64,000 nucleotides of DNA from Methylobrevis albus (GCF_015904235.1 NZ_JADZLT010000040.1:372001-436000); one strand, 5' to 3'; positions 7,816-17,419 are shown, numbered from the stretch's first letter. A program made the numbers and translations. The notes: a model not told the origin generated them from the sequence alone.

Positions 7816-8556
7816 TCACCCCACGTAGGGCGGGCGGGGGATGTTCTGGTGGGCCTGGCGGAGGGCGGCGGACCAGCGCTCGCGCAGGTCGTGGAAATAG
7901 GGCTCGCCGGGTTCGACCCGGTGCAGGAGATCGTGCGCGACGGCGTTGCGGCGGACCGTGATCAGGTCGATCGGCATGCCGACGCCGAGGTTCGAGCGCA
8001 TGGTCGAATCCATCGAGATCAGACCGATCTTCAGCGCGTCCTCGAGGATCGTGTCGAATTTGATCGCACGGTCGAGGATCGGCTTGCCGTACTTGTGCTC
8101 GCCGATCTGCAGGTAGGGGGTGTCCTCGGTCGCCTCGATGAAGTTGCCGGCGCGGTAGACCATGAACAGGCGCAGCCGCCCGCCCGCGACCTGACCCCCG
8201 AGCAGCATGGTGACATCGAAGCTCGCCGCCGACTGCTCGAGCGCCGGCCCGTCGATGCGGAACACCTCGCGGATGGCGCGGCCGACGAACTGCGCGGCGC
8301 GGAACATCGACGGCTGCGTCCAGATCGTCTCGACCTTGCCGTCCTCTTCCGAGCGGATGCCCTCCTGCAGGATCGAGATCACCGCCTGGGTCACCGCGAG
8401 GTTGCCGGCGGTGGCGAGCGAAATCACCCGGTCGCCCGGCTTCTCGAAGACGTGCAGCTTGCGGTAGGTGGCGATGTTGTCGAGCCCGGCGTTGGTGCGG
8501 GTGTCGGCGATCATCACCAGTCCCTCACGGACCAGGATTCCGACGCAATAGGTCAT
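7816..8556 (-). CDS. Anbu proteasome-like peptidase
   Basis: A 246-residue member of the Anbu (ancestral beta subunit) family, related to HslV and proteasome beta subunits. Met1 is followed by Thr2, which would become the N-terminal nucleophile after methionine removal, and the conserved opening ends in MIADTRTNAGLDNI. Anbu self-assembles into an open ring and lacks a dedicated unfoldase. It is the last gene of a four-gene cluster on the minus strand (ATP-grasp, alpha-E, transglutaminase-like, Anbu) that recurs across bacteria. That cluster has been proposed to make and turn over a peptide tag. The substrate is unknown. Confidence 0.93.
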   Translation of the reverse strand: MTYCVGILVREGLVMIADTRTNAGLDNIATYRKLHVFEKPGDRVISLATAGNLAVTQAVISILQEGIRSEEDGKVETIWTQPSMFRAAQFVGRAIREVFRIDGPALEQSAASFDVTMLLGGQVAGGRLRLFMVYRAGNFIEATEDTPYLQIGEHKYGKPILDRAIKFDTILEDALKIGLISMDSTMRSNLGVGMPIDLITVRRNAVAHDLLHRVEPGEPYFHDLRERWSAALRQAHQNIPRPPYVG

Positions 8557-8686
8557 CTCGCCCTCTTTCAGGGCCCGCAGACGGCGAGGCGTCGTCCCGG
8601 TGCCCGGCGCGCGTGGCGCGCTTTGTATGCAACGTGATTGGTTCTACCGCAGCGCAGCGCGGCGACGGAGAGATAATTCCACCAGA

Positions 8687-9502
8687 TCAGCGATTCGCAC
8701 GGATAACTCGGACCTGTGACGACGTGACGCCGTCGTCCGGCCCGCTGCTCGCCCCGCGCAGCGGCGAGGCGTCGAGCCAGTCGAGCCCGACGGCGACGCG
8801 GATATAGGCGTCGGTCGGGCAGCGGTCGTGCGGCGGGTCGAAGCCGACCCAGCCGAGACCGTCGACGAACACCTCGGTCCAGCTGTGGCAGGCGTCGGCC
8901 TCCGCGTCGTCCTCGTCGTACATGTAGCCCGCCACCAGCCGGGCCGGCATCATCAGCCGGCGGGCCGTGGCGCAGAAGACGTGGGCGATGTCGATGGCAC
9001 TGCCCTCGGCCTTGCCGAGCACGGCCGCGGCCGCCTGCAGCGTGCCCTTGCCGTCGCGGGTACGGGCGACGCGCTCGGTCAGCAGGCCCATCAGGCCGTG
9101 GCAGCGGTCGAGCGGTGAGGCCGACAGGGCCTGCACCTCGCCGGCGAGCGCCTCGACGGCGGGGTCGATGTCGGTGAGCGGCGTCTCGCGCAGGTAGAGG
9201 CCGATCGGCAGGCGGTCGTGGCCGGGCTCGACCACGCCGGCGGTGTCGTCGACCTCGACGACGCCCGCGGCGGTGACGGCGAGTTCGTCCAGCGGTCCGT
9301 CGACCGAGAAGGTGTGCACGACATTGCCGAAGGAATCGACGGCGCGGTCGAGCCGGCAGTCGTGGTCGACGTCGATGCGCCAGTCGCAGACGTACTGGCC
9401 GCCGTGCGTCTTCGGCGTCATGCGGAGCTTGCGGATCGCATAGGAGGCCGGCTGGCCGAACCCGGTGCGGACCTCGTGCGAGATTTCAAGACGAAGCGAC
9501 AC
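8687..9502 (-). CDS. Transglutaminase-like protein of the Anbu cluster, catalytic Cys apparently replaced
   Basis: A 271-residue protein with the bacterial transglutaminase N-terminal beta domain (residues 1-100) and the papain-like core. The core His is in CHSWTE (about 206) and the Asp in WVGFDP (about 222). Family members normally read GVCQD followed by xAHVF at the nucleophile. Here the segment is GSAIDIAHVF, so Ala169 stands where the cysteine should be. The fold, His and Asp are retained, which suggests loss of catalysis with retention of binding, unless another Cys (177) substitutes. Its stop lies 130 bp before the Anbu start and its own start is 6 bp from the alpha-E gene end. Confidence 0.87.
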   Translation of the reverse strand: MSLRLEISHEVRTGFGQPASYAIRKLRMTPKTHGGQYVCDWRIDVDHDCRLDRAVDSFGNVVHTFSVDGPLDELAVTAAGVVEVDDTAGVVEPGHDRLPIGLYLRETPLTDIDPAVEALAGEVQALSASPLDRCHGLMGLLTERVARTRDGKGTLQAAAAVLGKAEGSAIDIAHVFCATARRLMMPARLVAGYMYDEDDAEADACHSWTEVFVDGLGWVGFDPPHDRCPTDAYIRVAVGLDWLDASPLRGASSGPDDGVTSSQVRVIRANR

Positions 9503-9508
9503 GATGGT

Positions 9509-10453
9509 TCAACCCAGATACTGGTCGGCGATGGCGGCGCCGAGACGGCCGTTGTCGGCGAGGAAGCCGGCGAGGAATTCGTCGAGGCCGGCGTCGGTGA
9601 GGGCGGCGTAGTCGGCGTTCTGCAGCCGGCCGTAGGTCGCCCGTGCCGAGCGCTGCGCCGGGCCCTGGCGGCCGTAGTCACGCGCGAGGCTGTCGAGGAA
9701 GCGGGTGATGTTCTCGTAGCAGTGCGCCAGCGAGCGCGGCATCTGCTCGCGCAGGATCATCAGGTCGGCGATGAGGTGCGGGCGCAGGCTCTCGCGGTAG
9801 ACCCAGTGATAGCTCGTCAGCGCCGAGACGCAGCGCAGCAGCGAGGAGAGCTGGTAGTACTCGAGGCTGCCGCTGATCGTCTCCCGGGTCGGGTCGAACA
9901 GGCTGCTGCGGGCGTCGAGGATGCGGGCGGTGAAGTCGGCGCGCTCGATGTAGGAGCCGAGGCGCAGGAAGTAGTAGGCGTCGTTGCGCAGCATCGTGCG
10001 ATAGGCCGAGCCGTCGAAGCGCAGCGAGGCTTCCTTGACCCAGTTGATGAAGCCGTTCAGCTCCTGGCGGGTCATCTTGCCGGTCTGGAAGCGGCGCAGC
10101 TCGAGCCAGCTCGAGTTGATCGTCTCCCACATGTCGATGGTGAGCGCGGTGCGCACCGAGCGGGCGTTGTTGCGGCCCATTTCGAAGCAACTGCGGATCG
10201 ACGAGGGATTGTTCGGCGAGAAGGCGAGGAAATCGACCACCGTGCGCGGCGTCGCCTCGTCGTAGAGCGACTTGAACAGGTCCAGCGCGCCGGTGGCGTC
10301 GACGGCGGCCTCCCATTCGTTGCGGGCGCCGCTGGTGCCGTTCGGCACCGAGGCGAGGCGGGAGGCGGTCTCGAGGACACGGGCGGTGTTCTCGGCGCGC
10401 TCCATGTAGCGGGCGAGCCAGAAGAGGCTGTCGGCGTGGCGGCTCAGCAGCAT
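9509..10453 (-). CDS. Alpha-E domain-containing protein
   Basis: A 314-residue, nearly all alpha-helical protein of the alpha-E family (formerly DUF403), recognised by MLLSRHADSLFWLARYMERAEN and INWVKEASLRFDGSAYRTM. Its biochemical role is not established. It is nearly always encoded with the circularly permuted ATP-grasp protein and a transglutaminase, as here, and together these are proposed to form a peptide-ligating or modifying system. The spacing is 6 bp to the transglutaminase gene and 61 bp from the ATP-grasp gene, consistent with one transcript. Confidence 0.92.
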   Translation of the reverse strand: MLLSRHADSLFWLARYMERAENTARVLETASRLASVPNGTSGARNEWEAAVDATGALDLFKSLYDEATPRTVVDFLAFSPNNPSSIRSCFEMGRNNARSVRTALTIDMWETINSSWLELRRFQTGKMTRQELNGFINWVKEASLRFDGSAYRTMLRNDAYYFLRLGSYIERADFTARILDARSSLFDPTRETISGSLEYYQLSSLLRCVSALTSYHWVYRESLRPHLIADLMILREQMPRSLAHCYENITRFLDSLARDYGRQGPAQRSARATYGRLQNADYAALTDAGLDEFLAGFLADNGRLGAAIADQYLG

Positions 10454-10514
10454 GCGGCAACTCCGGGACGGCGCGCGGGGGACGAGGGCTTCTGGGGGGT
10501 GTCGCGAACCGTCC

Positions 10515-11945
10515 TCATGCGCCCGGGTCCTCGATGATCCAGGTGTCCTTGGTGCCGCCGCCCTGGCTGGAGTTCACCACCAGCGAGCCCTCCTTCAACG
10601 CGACGCGGGTCAGCCCGCCGGGAACGATGCGCACCTTGTTCGCGCCCGAGAGTACGAAGGGGCGCAGATCGACGTGGCGCGGCGCGACGCCTTCGCCGAC
10701 GAAGGTCGGCGAGGTGGAGAGCGCCAGCGTCGGCTGGGCGATGAAGCCGGCCGGATCGGCTTTGAGCTTCTCGGCAAAGGCGGCGATCTGCGCCTTGTCG
10801 GCCTTGGGGCCGACCAGCATGCCGTAGCCGCCGGAGCCGTGCACTTCCTTGACCACCAGCTCGGGCAGGTGCTCCAGCACGTATTTCAGCGCGTCGGGCT
10901 CGCGGCAGCGCCAGGTCGGCACGTTCTTCAGCTTCGGCTCCTCGCCGAGGTAGAAGCGCACGATTTCCGGCATGTAGGTGTAGACGGCCTTGTCGTCGGC
11001 CACGCCGGTGCCGACGGCGTTCGACAGCGTGACGTTGCCGGCGCGGTAGGCGGCCATCAGGCCCGGCACGCCGAGCACGGAATCGGGCCGGAAGGCGAGG
11101 GGATCGAGGAAGTCGTCGTCGATCCGGCGATAGATCACATCGACGCGCTTCGGCCCCTCGGTGGTGCGCATGTAGACGATGTTGTCGCGCACGAAGAGGT
11201 CGCGGCCCTCGACGAGTTCGACGCCGAGGCGGTCGGCGAGGAAGGAATGCTCGTAATAGGCGCTGTTGAGCGGCCCGGGCGTCATCAGCGCCACGGTGGG
11301 CTCCGACGGCGCGGACCGCGGGGCGAGGCTGCGCAGCGTCGCCAGCAACTCGTCGGGATAGTTCTCGACCGGACGGATCTGGTGCTCGGCGAAGAGATCG
11401 GGGAACAGCCGCATCATGACGTCCCGGTTCTCCAGCATGTAGGAGACGCCGGAGGGGGTGCGCGCGTTGTCCTCGAGGACGTAGAAGTCCTTGTCGTCGG
11501 TGCGGATGATGTCGATGCCGGCGATGTGGACGTACATGTCGTACGGCAGCTTGACGCCGACCATCGCCGGCTGGAACGCCGGATTGCGGAAGATCAGCTC
11601 CTCGGGAACGATGCCGGCGCGGACGATCTCGCCTTTGCCGTAGACGTCGGCGAGGAACATGTTGAGCGCGCGCACGCGCTGGGTCAGGCCGTCGGAGAGG
11701 TCGGCCCATTCGCGGCTCGTCAGCACGCGGGGCACGATGTCGAACGGGATGATGCGCTCCTCGGCGGCGGCGTCGCCGTAGACGGCGAAGGTGATGCCGA
11801 TGCGGCGGAACAGGAACTCGGCCTCTTCCTGGCGCCGCTTCATGTCGGCGGGGTCGGAATCCTCGAGCCAGGTCTTGATCGCGGCATAGGCTGGCCGGCA
11901 CGCCCCGTCGACGCCAGACATCTCGTCGAAAATCGGCCCCGCCAT
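10515..11945 (-). CDS. Circularly permuted type 2 ATP-grasp protein
   Basis: A 476-residue member of the circularly permuted ATP-grasp family (DUF404/DUF407 region). Family features include FRRIGITFAVYGD, VRALNMFLADVYG, the YVLEDNARTPSGVSYMLENR acid-rich metal/ATP region and VVKEVHGSGGYGM. The start at 11945 is preceded by GGGAGG at good spacing; an upstream extension on the strand looks non-coding. The fold implies ATP-dependent carboxylate-amine ligation. It heads the Anbu cluster and is predicted to form peptide bonds in a tag or small peptide. Product unknown. Confidence 0.93.
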   Translation of the reverse strand: MAGPIFDEMSGVDGACRPAYAAIKTWLEDSDPADMKRRQEEAEFLFRRIGITFAVYGDAAAEERIIPFDIVPRVLTSREWADLSDGLTQRVRALNMFLADVYGKGEIVRAGIVPEELIFRNPAFQPAMVGVKLPYDMYVHIAGIDIIRTDDKDFYVLEDNARTPSGVSYMLENRDVMMRLFPDLFAEHQIRPVENYPDELLATLRSLAPRSAPSEPTVALMTPGPLNSAYYEHSFLADRLGVELVEGRDLFVRDNIVYMRTTEGPKRVDVIYRRIDDDFLDPLAFRPDSVLGVPGLMAAYRAGNVTLSNAVGTGVADDKAVYTYMPEIVRFYLGEEPKLKNVPTWRCREPDALKYVLEHLPELVVKEVHGSGGYGMLVGPKADKAQIAAFAEKLKADPAGFIAQPTLALSTSPTFVGEGVAPRHVDLRPFVLSGANKVRIVPGGLTRVALKEGSLVVNSSQGGGTKDTWIIEDPGA

Positions 11946-12154
11946 TCCAGTCCTCCCGCTACGCCGTGCCTTTTTGCACTCCCGCATACTAACCGGGAAT
12001 GCCACGGCTAAGGCAAGTGCGGCCATTAGGCAGCGAAAAATCCGATTTCAGCGGAATTTCATGCCATGTGCCGCCTTCGAAGGCGCCACCCATTCGGCGG
12101 CTGCCCGATTTCTGGGCGCCAGAAGCGAGGGCCGGGCCCGGAGGTCGTAACGCG

Positions 12155-12871
12155 TCAGATGAGTTGCAAGCCCTTGAGGCTCGCGTGGCCCTCGCGGCCG
12201 ACGATGATGTGATCGTGCACCGCGATGCCGAGCGGCTGGGCGACGTCGATGATCTGGCGCGTCATCTGGATGTCGGCCCGCGACGGGGTCGGATCGCCGG
12301 ACGGGTGGTTGTGCACGAGGATCAGCGCGGTCGCCGAGAGTTCCAGCGCCCGCTTCACGATCTCGCGGGGATAGACCGGCGTGTGGTCGACGGTGCCGAC
12401 CTGCTGCACCTCGTCGGCGATCAGCGCGTTCTTCTTGTCGAGGAACAGGATGCGGAATTGCTCCTTCTCCTCGAAGGCCATCGCGGCGCGGCAATAGTCG
12501 ATCACGGTGCTCCACGACGAGAGCACCGGCCGGCCGCGCATCTCGCCGCGAATCATGCGCTGGGCGGCGACGTGGACGAGCTTCAGGTCGGTGACCACCG
12601 CATCGCCGACGCCGGGCACCCCGCGCAGCCGCGTCTCGGACGCGCCGATCACCCCGCCGAACGAGCCGAAGGTGTCGAGCAGCAGCTTGGCGAGCGGCTT
12701 GGTGTCCTGGCGCGGGATGGAGCGGAACAGCAGCAGTTCGAGGAGTTCGTAGTCGGCGAGCGCCGAGCCGCCGCCGTCGCGGAAGCGCGCGCGCAGGCGG
12801 TCGCGATGGCCGTGGTAGTGCGGCAGGCTGGTGGGGATGTTGGTCTTGCCGCTGTCGTCGAAGCCGCTCAT
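12155..12871 (-). CDS. radC: RadC family JAB-domain protein
   Basis: The protein is 238 residues from the ATG at 12871; a GTG at 12934 would add 21. An N-terminal helix-hairpin-helix-like region ([16 protein letters not shown]) precedes the RadC/JAB metalloprotease-like domain. Its zinc ligands are in HNHPSGD, with the downstream Asp in SRADIQMT. RadC was named for DNA repair, but that link has been withdrawn and its function is unclear. It lies 189 bp downstream of map and is codirectional. Confidence 0.93.
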   Translation of the reverse strand: MSGFDDSGKTNIPTSLPHYHGHRDRLRARFRDGGGSALADYELLELLLFRSIPRQDTKPLAKLLLDTFGSFGGVIGASETRLRGVPGVGDAVVTDLKLVHVAAQRMIRGEMRGRPVLSSWSTVIDYCRAAMAFEEKEQFRILFLDKKNALIADEVQQVGTVDHTPVYPREIVKRALELSATALILVHNHPSGDPTPSRADIQMTRQIIDVAQPLGIAVHDHIIVGREGHASLKGLQLI

Positions 12872-13059
12872 GCCCGCCCCGCGGTTGCCCGGACCGGTTC
12901 GCCCCGGCCCCTTCGCGCGGGGCTCGCGCGCCACCGTCCGTCCGAACGTCGTGCCCGCAGGCGCCGCGATTCGGACGGCAGCCGGCGACGGTGCCCCCGG
13001 CGCATCGTCCGCGAACCGCCCGTAAAATCAATCGTCCTCGCGCAGCGGTTGACGATTGT

Positions 13060-13893
13060 TCAGCCGGAAATGTCGAGCGGCGGCTTGTCGAGGCCTTTCG
13101 GCGACAGCGTGAAGATCTCGCAGCCGTCGTCGGTGACGCCGACGGCGTGCTCGAACTGGGCGGAGAGCGAGCGGTCGCGGGTCACCGCGGTCCAGCCGTC
13201 GGAGAGCACCTTCACGTGCGGGCGGCCGAGGTTCACCATCGGCTCGATGGTGAAGATCATGCCGGGGCGCAGCTCGACGCCCTCGCCGCGGCGGCCGTAG
13301 TGCAGGATGTTCGGCGTGTCGTGGAAGATCTGGCCGACGCCGTGGCCGCAGAAGTCGCGCACCACGGAGCAGCGCTCGCCCTCGACATAGGTCTGGATCG
13401 CCTCGCCGATGTGGCCGGTGGTGTTGCCGGGCTTCACGGCGGCGATGCCGAGCAGCAGCGACTGGTAGGTGACGTCGATCAGCCGCTCGGCGGCGCGCTT
13501 GATCTGGCCGACGCCGTACATGCGGCTGGAATCGCCGTGCCAGCCGTCGACGATGAAGGTGACGTCGACGTTGACGATGTCGCCGTCGCGCAGCGGCTTC
13601 TCGTTCGGGATGCCGTGGCAGACGACGTGGTTGATCGAGGTGCAGGTGTGCTTGGTGTAGCCGCGGTAGTTCAGCGTCGCGGGCAGCACGTTGTGATCAT
13701 TCGCGAAATCGCGGACGTAGTCGTCGATCTCCTGGGTCGGCAGGCCCGGCCGCACCACGTCGACCAGCCCGTCGAGGCATTCGGCGACGAGGCGCCCGGC
13801 GCGGCGCATGCCCTCGAAGCCGTCGGGCCCGTAGAGCCGGATGCTGCCGGTGTTGCGGAGCGGCGCCGTCTCGGCGCTGACATAGGTGACCAT
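13060..13893 (-). CDS. map: Type I methionine aminopeptidase
   Basis: A 277-residue cytosolic enzyme that removes the initiator methionine. The five metal ligands are visible: Asp in VNVDVTF, Asp in WHGDSSRM, His in CGHGVGQIFHDTP, Glu in FTIEPMV and Glu in FEHAVGVT. Length and motif order match bacterial type I enzymes without an N-terminal zinc domain. The ATG at 13893 is the only sensible start. It is essential in most bacteria. Upstream on the same strand is sfsA, 153 bp away. Confidence 0.97.
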   Translation of the reverse strand: MVTYVSAETAPLRNTGSIRLYGPDGFEGMRRAGRLVAECLDGLVDVVRPGLPTQEIDDYVRDFANDHNVLPATLNYRGYTKHTCTSINHVVCHGIPNEKPLRDGDIVNVDVTFIVDGWHGDSSRMYGVGQIKRAAERLIDVTYQSLLLGIAAVKPGNTTGHIGEAIQTYVEGERCSVVRDFCGHGVGQIFHDTPNILHYGRRGEGVELRPGMIFTIEPMVNLGRPHVKVLSDGWTAVTRDRSLSAQFEHAVGVTDDGCEIFTLSPKGLDKPPLDISG

Positions 13894-14046
13894 CGTCGTT
13901 CTCGTGGTTGCCCGGCGGATGGCCGGCGCCTCATTGCTCCAAATATAGCAATTCGGCCCCGCGCCGCTACCCGAACCGGTGCGGTGCGGCCATGCGGACC
14001 GGCGAATTCGGCGCTTTCGGCGGGGCTTGTGGCCGATGCGCCGCGA

Positions 14047-14748
14047 TCAGCGGACGACCGGCAAGGGCCGGTCGACGACGATCTCGTCGGCCGAGATCCG
14101 GCAGGCATAGGCGATCGCCTCGACGCCGCCCGCCGTCGCCGCCGCAAAGGCGCGGGCGTAGGCGGGGTCGAGGTCGGCGGCGAGGGCGAAGCGGTCGCAG
14201 TCGGTGCGCTGGACGAGGTAAAGCATCACCGCACGGGCGCCGACGGCGACGATTGCCTGCAACTCGGCGAGATGGCGGCTGCCGCGGGCGGTGACGCTGT
14301 CGGGAAATTCGGCAAGGCCGGGCTGCCGCATCAGGTGCACGTTCTTCACCTCGACATAGGCCGGCGGCCGGTCCGGGCCGGCGAGCACCATGTCGACCCG
14401 GCTGCGCTCGCCGTACTTCACCTCGCGCCGCAGCGTCGCATAGCCCGCGAGTTCCGGGATGCGGCCGGCGGCGATCGCCTCGGCGACGAGACCGTTCGGG
14501 TGCGCGGTGTTGATGCCGACGAGGCCGCCGTCGACCTCGAGCAGTTCCCAGGAATGGGCGAGCTTGCGCTTGGGGTCGGCGGAGCGCGACAGCCAGACCC
14601 GTGCGCCGGCGGGCCGCAGCCCGAGCATCGCGCCCGGGTTGGCGCAGTGGACCGTGATCTCGGTGCCGTCGGCGAGGCGGACGTCGGCGAGGAAGCGTTT
14701 GTAGCGGCGGAGCAGCGTCGCCTCGATGAGCGGATGGGGAAAGCGCAC
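14047..14748 (-). CDS. sfsA: DNA/RNA nuclease SfsA (sugar fermentation stimulation protein)
   Basis: The protein is 233 residues from a GTG at 14748, with AGGAG nine bases upstream; this gives the usual family length. Signatures include [29 protein letters not shown] and [13 protein letters not shown], which carry the nuclease-like acidic and lysine residues. SfsA binds DNA and has been linked to maltose metabolism in E. coli; in Hyphomicrobiales it usually neighbours map, as here. Confidence 0.94.
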   Translation of the reverse strand: MRFPHPLIEATLLRRYKRFLADVRLADGTEITVHCANPGAMLGLRPAGARVWLSRSADPKRKLAHSWELLEVDGGLVGINTAHPNGLVAEAIAAGRIPELAGYATLRREVKYGERSRVDMVLAGPDRPPAYVEVKNVHLMRQPGLAEFPDSVTARGSRHLAELQAIVAVGARAVMLYLVQRTDCDRFALAADLDPAYARAFAAATAGGVEAIAYACRISADEIVVDRPLPVVR

Positions 14749-14878
14749 GGCGGCTCCTGAACGCGGGATCGGGGCCGAGGAACCAGCTTGGCCCGGCCGG
14801 GTCAAGCCATGGCGCGGCGGTTGAGAAGCGCCCCGGCTTGGGGTACATGGCTTGATCGGTTTTCGAGGGGCAGCGGAC

Positions 14879-15679
14879 ATGGTCGATGCGGTCGCCGGCA
14901 CGGATGCCGGGGCGGGCGGTGAGGCAAGGCGCATCACCGCCGCGGTGCTGGTCGTCGGCGACGAGATCCTGTCCGGGCGCACCCGCGATTCGAACTCCGG
15001 CACCATTGCCGCGCGGCTCACGATGATGGGCATCGACCTTTCCGAGATCCGCGTCGTTCCCGACGAGACGGACCGGATCGTCGAGGCGGTGAACGCGCTG
15101 CGCGCCCGCTACACCTACGTCTTCACCACCGGCGGCATCGGCCCGACCCACGACGACATCACCGCCGATGCGGTGGCGGCGGCGTTCGGCGTCGGCATCG
15201 ACGTCGATCCGCGGGCGCGGGCGATTCTCGCGACGCACTACGCGACCGAGGCCGACCTCACCCCGGCCCGCCTGCGCATGGCGCGCATCCCGGACGGCGC
15301 CGAGCTGATCGCCAATCCGCTGACCAAGGCGCCGGGCTTTCGCATCGGCAACGTCTATGTGATGGCCGGCGTGCCGAAGATCATGGAAGCGATGTTCGAG
15401 GGCATCGCGCCGACGCTCGAGGTCGGTGCCGTCGTGCTGTCGGAGACCGTCGACTGCCCCTATGGCGAAGGCACCATCGGCACCGCGCTCGCCGCCGTGC
15501 AGAAGGCGCATCCCGACACGGCGATCGGCAGCTATCCGACGTTTGCCGGCACGCATTTCTCCACCAAGCTGGTGGTGCGCTCGCGCGATGCGGAGGCGCT
15601 GGCGCGCGGCGTTGCGGCCGTCCGGGCGATGCTGGCCGAGATCGCCGCCGCCGACCTCGCTTCCACCGCCTCCTATTAG
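14879..15679 (+). CDS. CinA-type molybdopterin-binding domain protein
   Basis: A 266-residue protein with the MoaB/Mog-like domain: [14 protein letters not shown] near the N-terminus and [13 protein letters not shown] at about residue 85. A C-terminal alpha/beta extension follows. It lacks the nicotinamide-nucleotide amidase domain of full-length CinA (about 400 residues). Such short CinA-like proteins are common in alphaproteobacteria; possible roles are ADP-ribose or NMN-related hydrolysis, unproven here. GAGGGG precedes the ATG at 14879, and gpt follows 14 bp after the stop, so the two are co-transcribed. Confidence 0.88.
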   Translation: MVDAVAGTDAGAGGEARRITAAVLVVGDEILSGRTRDSNSGTIAARLTMMGIDLSEIRVVPDETDRIVEAVNALRARYTYVFTTGGIGPTHDDITADAVAAAFGVGIDVDPRARAILATHYATEADLTPARLRMARIPDGAELIANPLTKAPGFRIGNVYVMAGVPKIMEAMFEGIAPTLEVGAVVLSETVDCPYGEGTIGTALAAVQKAHPDTAIGSYPTFAGTHFSTKLVVRSRDAEALARGVAAVRAMLAEIAAADLASTASY

Positions 15680-15693
15680 GATTCGATCCGCCG

Positions 15694-16209
15694 ATGAGTG
15701 ACGACGCCGCCCCGCAGGCGAAAGCCTTTCCTGTTTCCTGGGACCAGTTCCACCGCGATGCGCGGGCGCTCGCCTGGCGGCTGTCGGGCCAGGGCGAATG
15801 GCAGGCGATCGTCTGCATCACGCGCGGCGGGCTGGTGCCGGCGGCGATCGTCGCGCGCGAACTCGGCATCCGGGTGATCGAGACGGTCGGCGTCGCCTCC
15901 TACCACGAGTACAAGGAACAGGGCTCGATGCAGGTGCTGAAGCGCGTCGATCCGGAGATCGTCGCGCTCGGCGGCGGCGCGGGGGCCGGCGTGCTGATCA
16001 TCGACGACCTCGTCGACACCGGCGCCACGGCGCGCATCGTGCGCGAGATGCTGCCGAAGGCGCATTTCGCCACCGTCTACGCCAAGCCCAAGGGCCGGCC
16101 GCTGGTCGACACCTTCATCACCGAGGTGAGCCAGGACACCTGGATCTATTTCCCGTGGGACATGGGCCTCAGCTTCCAGCCGCCGATCAACCAGCGCTCC
16201 GTCGGCTGA
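15694..16209 (+). CDS. gpt: Xanthine (guanine) phosphoribosyltransferase
   Basis: A 171-residue purine-salvage enzyme converting xanthine or guanine plus PRPP to XMP or GMP. The PRPP loop [13 protein letters not shown] is at about residues 99-111, [16 protein letters not shown] lies upstream, and the base-binding IYFPWD is near the C-terminus. It is the second gene of the operon with the CinA-type protein and ends before a strong bidirectional terminator. Confidence 0.95.
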   Translation: MSDDAAPQAKAFPVSWDQFHRDARALAWRLSGQGEWQAIVCITRGGLVPAAIVARELGIRVIETVGVASYHEYKEQGSMQVLKRVDPEIVALGGGAGAGVLIIDDLVDTGATARIVREMLPKAHFATVYAKPKGRPLVDTFITEVSQDTWIYFPWDMGLSFQPPINQRSVG

Positions 16210-16258
16210 GCACGCCGCGGCGTCGGCACCGGACGGTGTCCGATCGCGTCCGCCGACG

Positions 16259-16293
16259 AAAAAAGGGCCCGGAAATCTCCGGGCCCTTTTTCG
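16259..16293. terminator. Bidirectional terminator between gpt and the porin gene
   Basis: The stem GGGCCCGGA/TCCGGGCCC (16265-16273 with 16278-16286) is flanked by A6 on the left and T5 on the right, so it can terminate transcription from both convergent genes. Confidence 0.92.
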
Positions 16294-16329
16294 TTGGTCG
16301 CATCACCGGGCCGCGGACGCGGCGCCGGG

Positions 16330-17031
16330 TCAGAACTTGTAGGTGAGGTGGGCCGAGATCGTGTGGACGTCGAGGTCCTGGTCGCGCGGCGTGAACGGAG
16401 CGACCGCGGAGTAGTCGGCGCTGCCGAAGTCGTAGTAGCGGTACTGCAAGCCGACGATGATGTTCTCGGTCGCGGCATAGTCGATGCCGGCACCGACGGT
16501 CCAGCCGGTGTAGTTCTCGCTCTGCGAGAACGACGCACCGAGACCCGGGGTGCGCTGGTTCGTGCTGATGTCGGCGAAGGCGACGCCGGCCGTGCCGTAG
16601 ATCAGGATGCGGTCGAGGGCATAGCCGAGCTTGCCGTTGACCGAGGCGAACCAGTCGACTTCGTTGCCGACGAAGTTGCCCGGCTGGACTTCAGCCGTTT
16701 CGTTGAAGTCGGACCAGTTGAACTCGCCCTCGATACCGAAGACGACGGAATTCCACTGGTACTGGTAGCCGACGATGCCGCCTGCGAACCAGCCGTCGGT
16801 GTCGAGGCTGGCGTCGAGGCCGGTGATGCCGTTGTCGTCGATGCGCGAGTCGCCGAAGCCGTAGCCGCCCTGCACGCCGAGATAGACGCCGGACCAGTCG
16901 TAGACGCCGTTGTAGGGCGCTGCTTCCGGGACGAAGGGGGAATCGGACATCACGTCCGCGGCGTGGGCCGTACCGGCGAGCATCGCCGTGGCCGTCATCG
17001 AGAGAAGCAGGGTGCGCAGCGTCATCGTCAT
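16330..17031 (-). CDS. Outer membrane beta-barrel protein, Omp25/Omp31-like
   Basis: The protein is 233 residues from the ATG at 17031; a second ATG 6 bases in is equally possible relative to the GGAGGG site. A signal peptide (TLLLSMTATAMLAGTAHA) precedes a mature barrel with alternating strands such as WSGVYLGVQGGYGFG, WFAGGIVGYQYQW and NIIVGLQYRYYDFG. The C-terminal phenylalanine (LTYKF) is needed for barrel assembly. This matches the small surface porins of Brucella and Rhizobium relatives. It is predicted as an abundant outer membrane structural protein. Confidence 0.92.
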   Translation of the reverse strand: MTMTLRTLLLSMTATAMLAGTAHAADVMSDSPFVPEAAPYNGVYDWSGVYLGVQGGYGFGDSRIDDNGITGLDASLDTDGWFAGGIVGYQYQWNSVVFGIEGEFNWSDFNETAEVQPGNFVGNEVDWFASVNGKLGYALDRILIYGTAGVAFADISTNQRTPGLGASFSQSENYTGWTVGAGIDYAATENIIVGLQYRYYDFGSADYSAVAPFTPRDQDLDVHTISAHLTYKF

Positions 17032-17419
17032 TGTCCCTCCGTGGGCCATGTTCATGGCCGGTCATTTATCCATTGGCCGGATCGTGCGGTGCCGGTGCTT
17101 CGTTCAATCCCCGAGGCGCGACCGGCCACTCCGAACATCGCCGGTGGCAGGCCGAATCCAAGGTGTTCAAATCGGCGGCAGTTCTCAAGTCGAATAAACG
17201 TGATCTCATTATGGTTAAGGCGACGTTAAAAGGCGCTTTCCGTCAAAAAGGGACCGGGATGTTTTTGTGGCCCCAAGTCGTATTATAAATCAGCCGAGGG
17301 CGTGACCTGTGGGCGCCGCGTCTTTATTGCCCACCAATCCGCTGCGCCTGCATCGCCACGGTGAACGGACACCGGTCAGCGAAAGGCAGCGGTGAAGCTC
17401 AAGAGGGGGAATGCAAGCG
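17032..17419. other. Divergent intergenic region, locally AT-rich
   Basis: The gap separates the porin gene and the low-GC gene. From about 17190 it becomes markedly AT-rich (GTTAAGG, AAACGTGATCTCATTATGG, TATTATAAAT). No gene is supported in it. It probably holds the promoters of both flanking genes. Confidence 0.5.
17261..17289 (+). promoter_or_regulatory. Candidate sigma70-like promoter for the low-GC gene
   Basis: GTTTTTG, followed about 17 bases later by TATTATAA, resembles -35 and -10 boxes and stands out in a GC-rich genome. It lies about 130 bp before the gene at 17420. The assignment is by eye only. Confidence 0.3.

Noticed and set aside
13967-15556. Long minus-strand frames over the sfsA and CinA-type region
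   Set aside because: They are Arg/Pro/His-rich translations in alternative frames of high-GC genes; only the sfsA frame up to 14748 has coding character.
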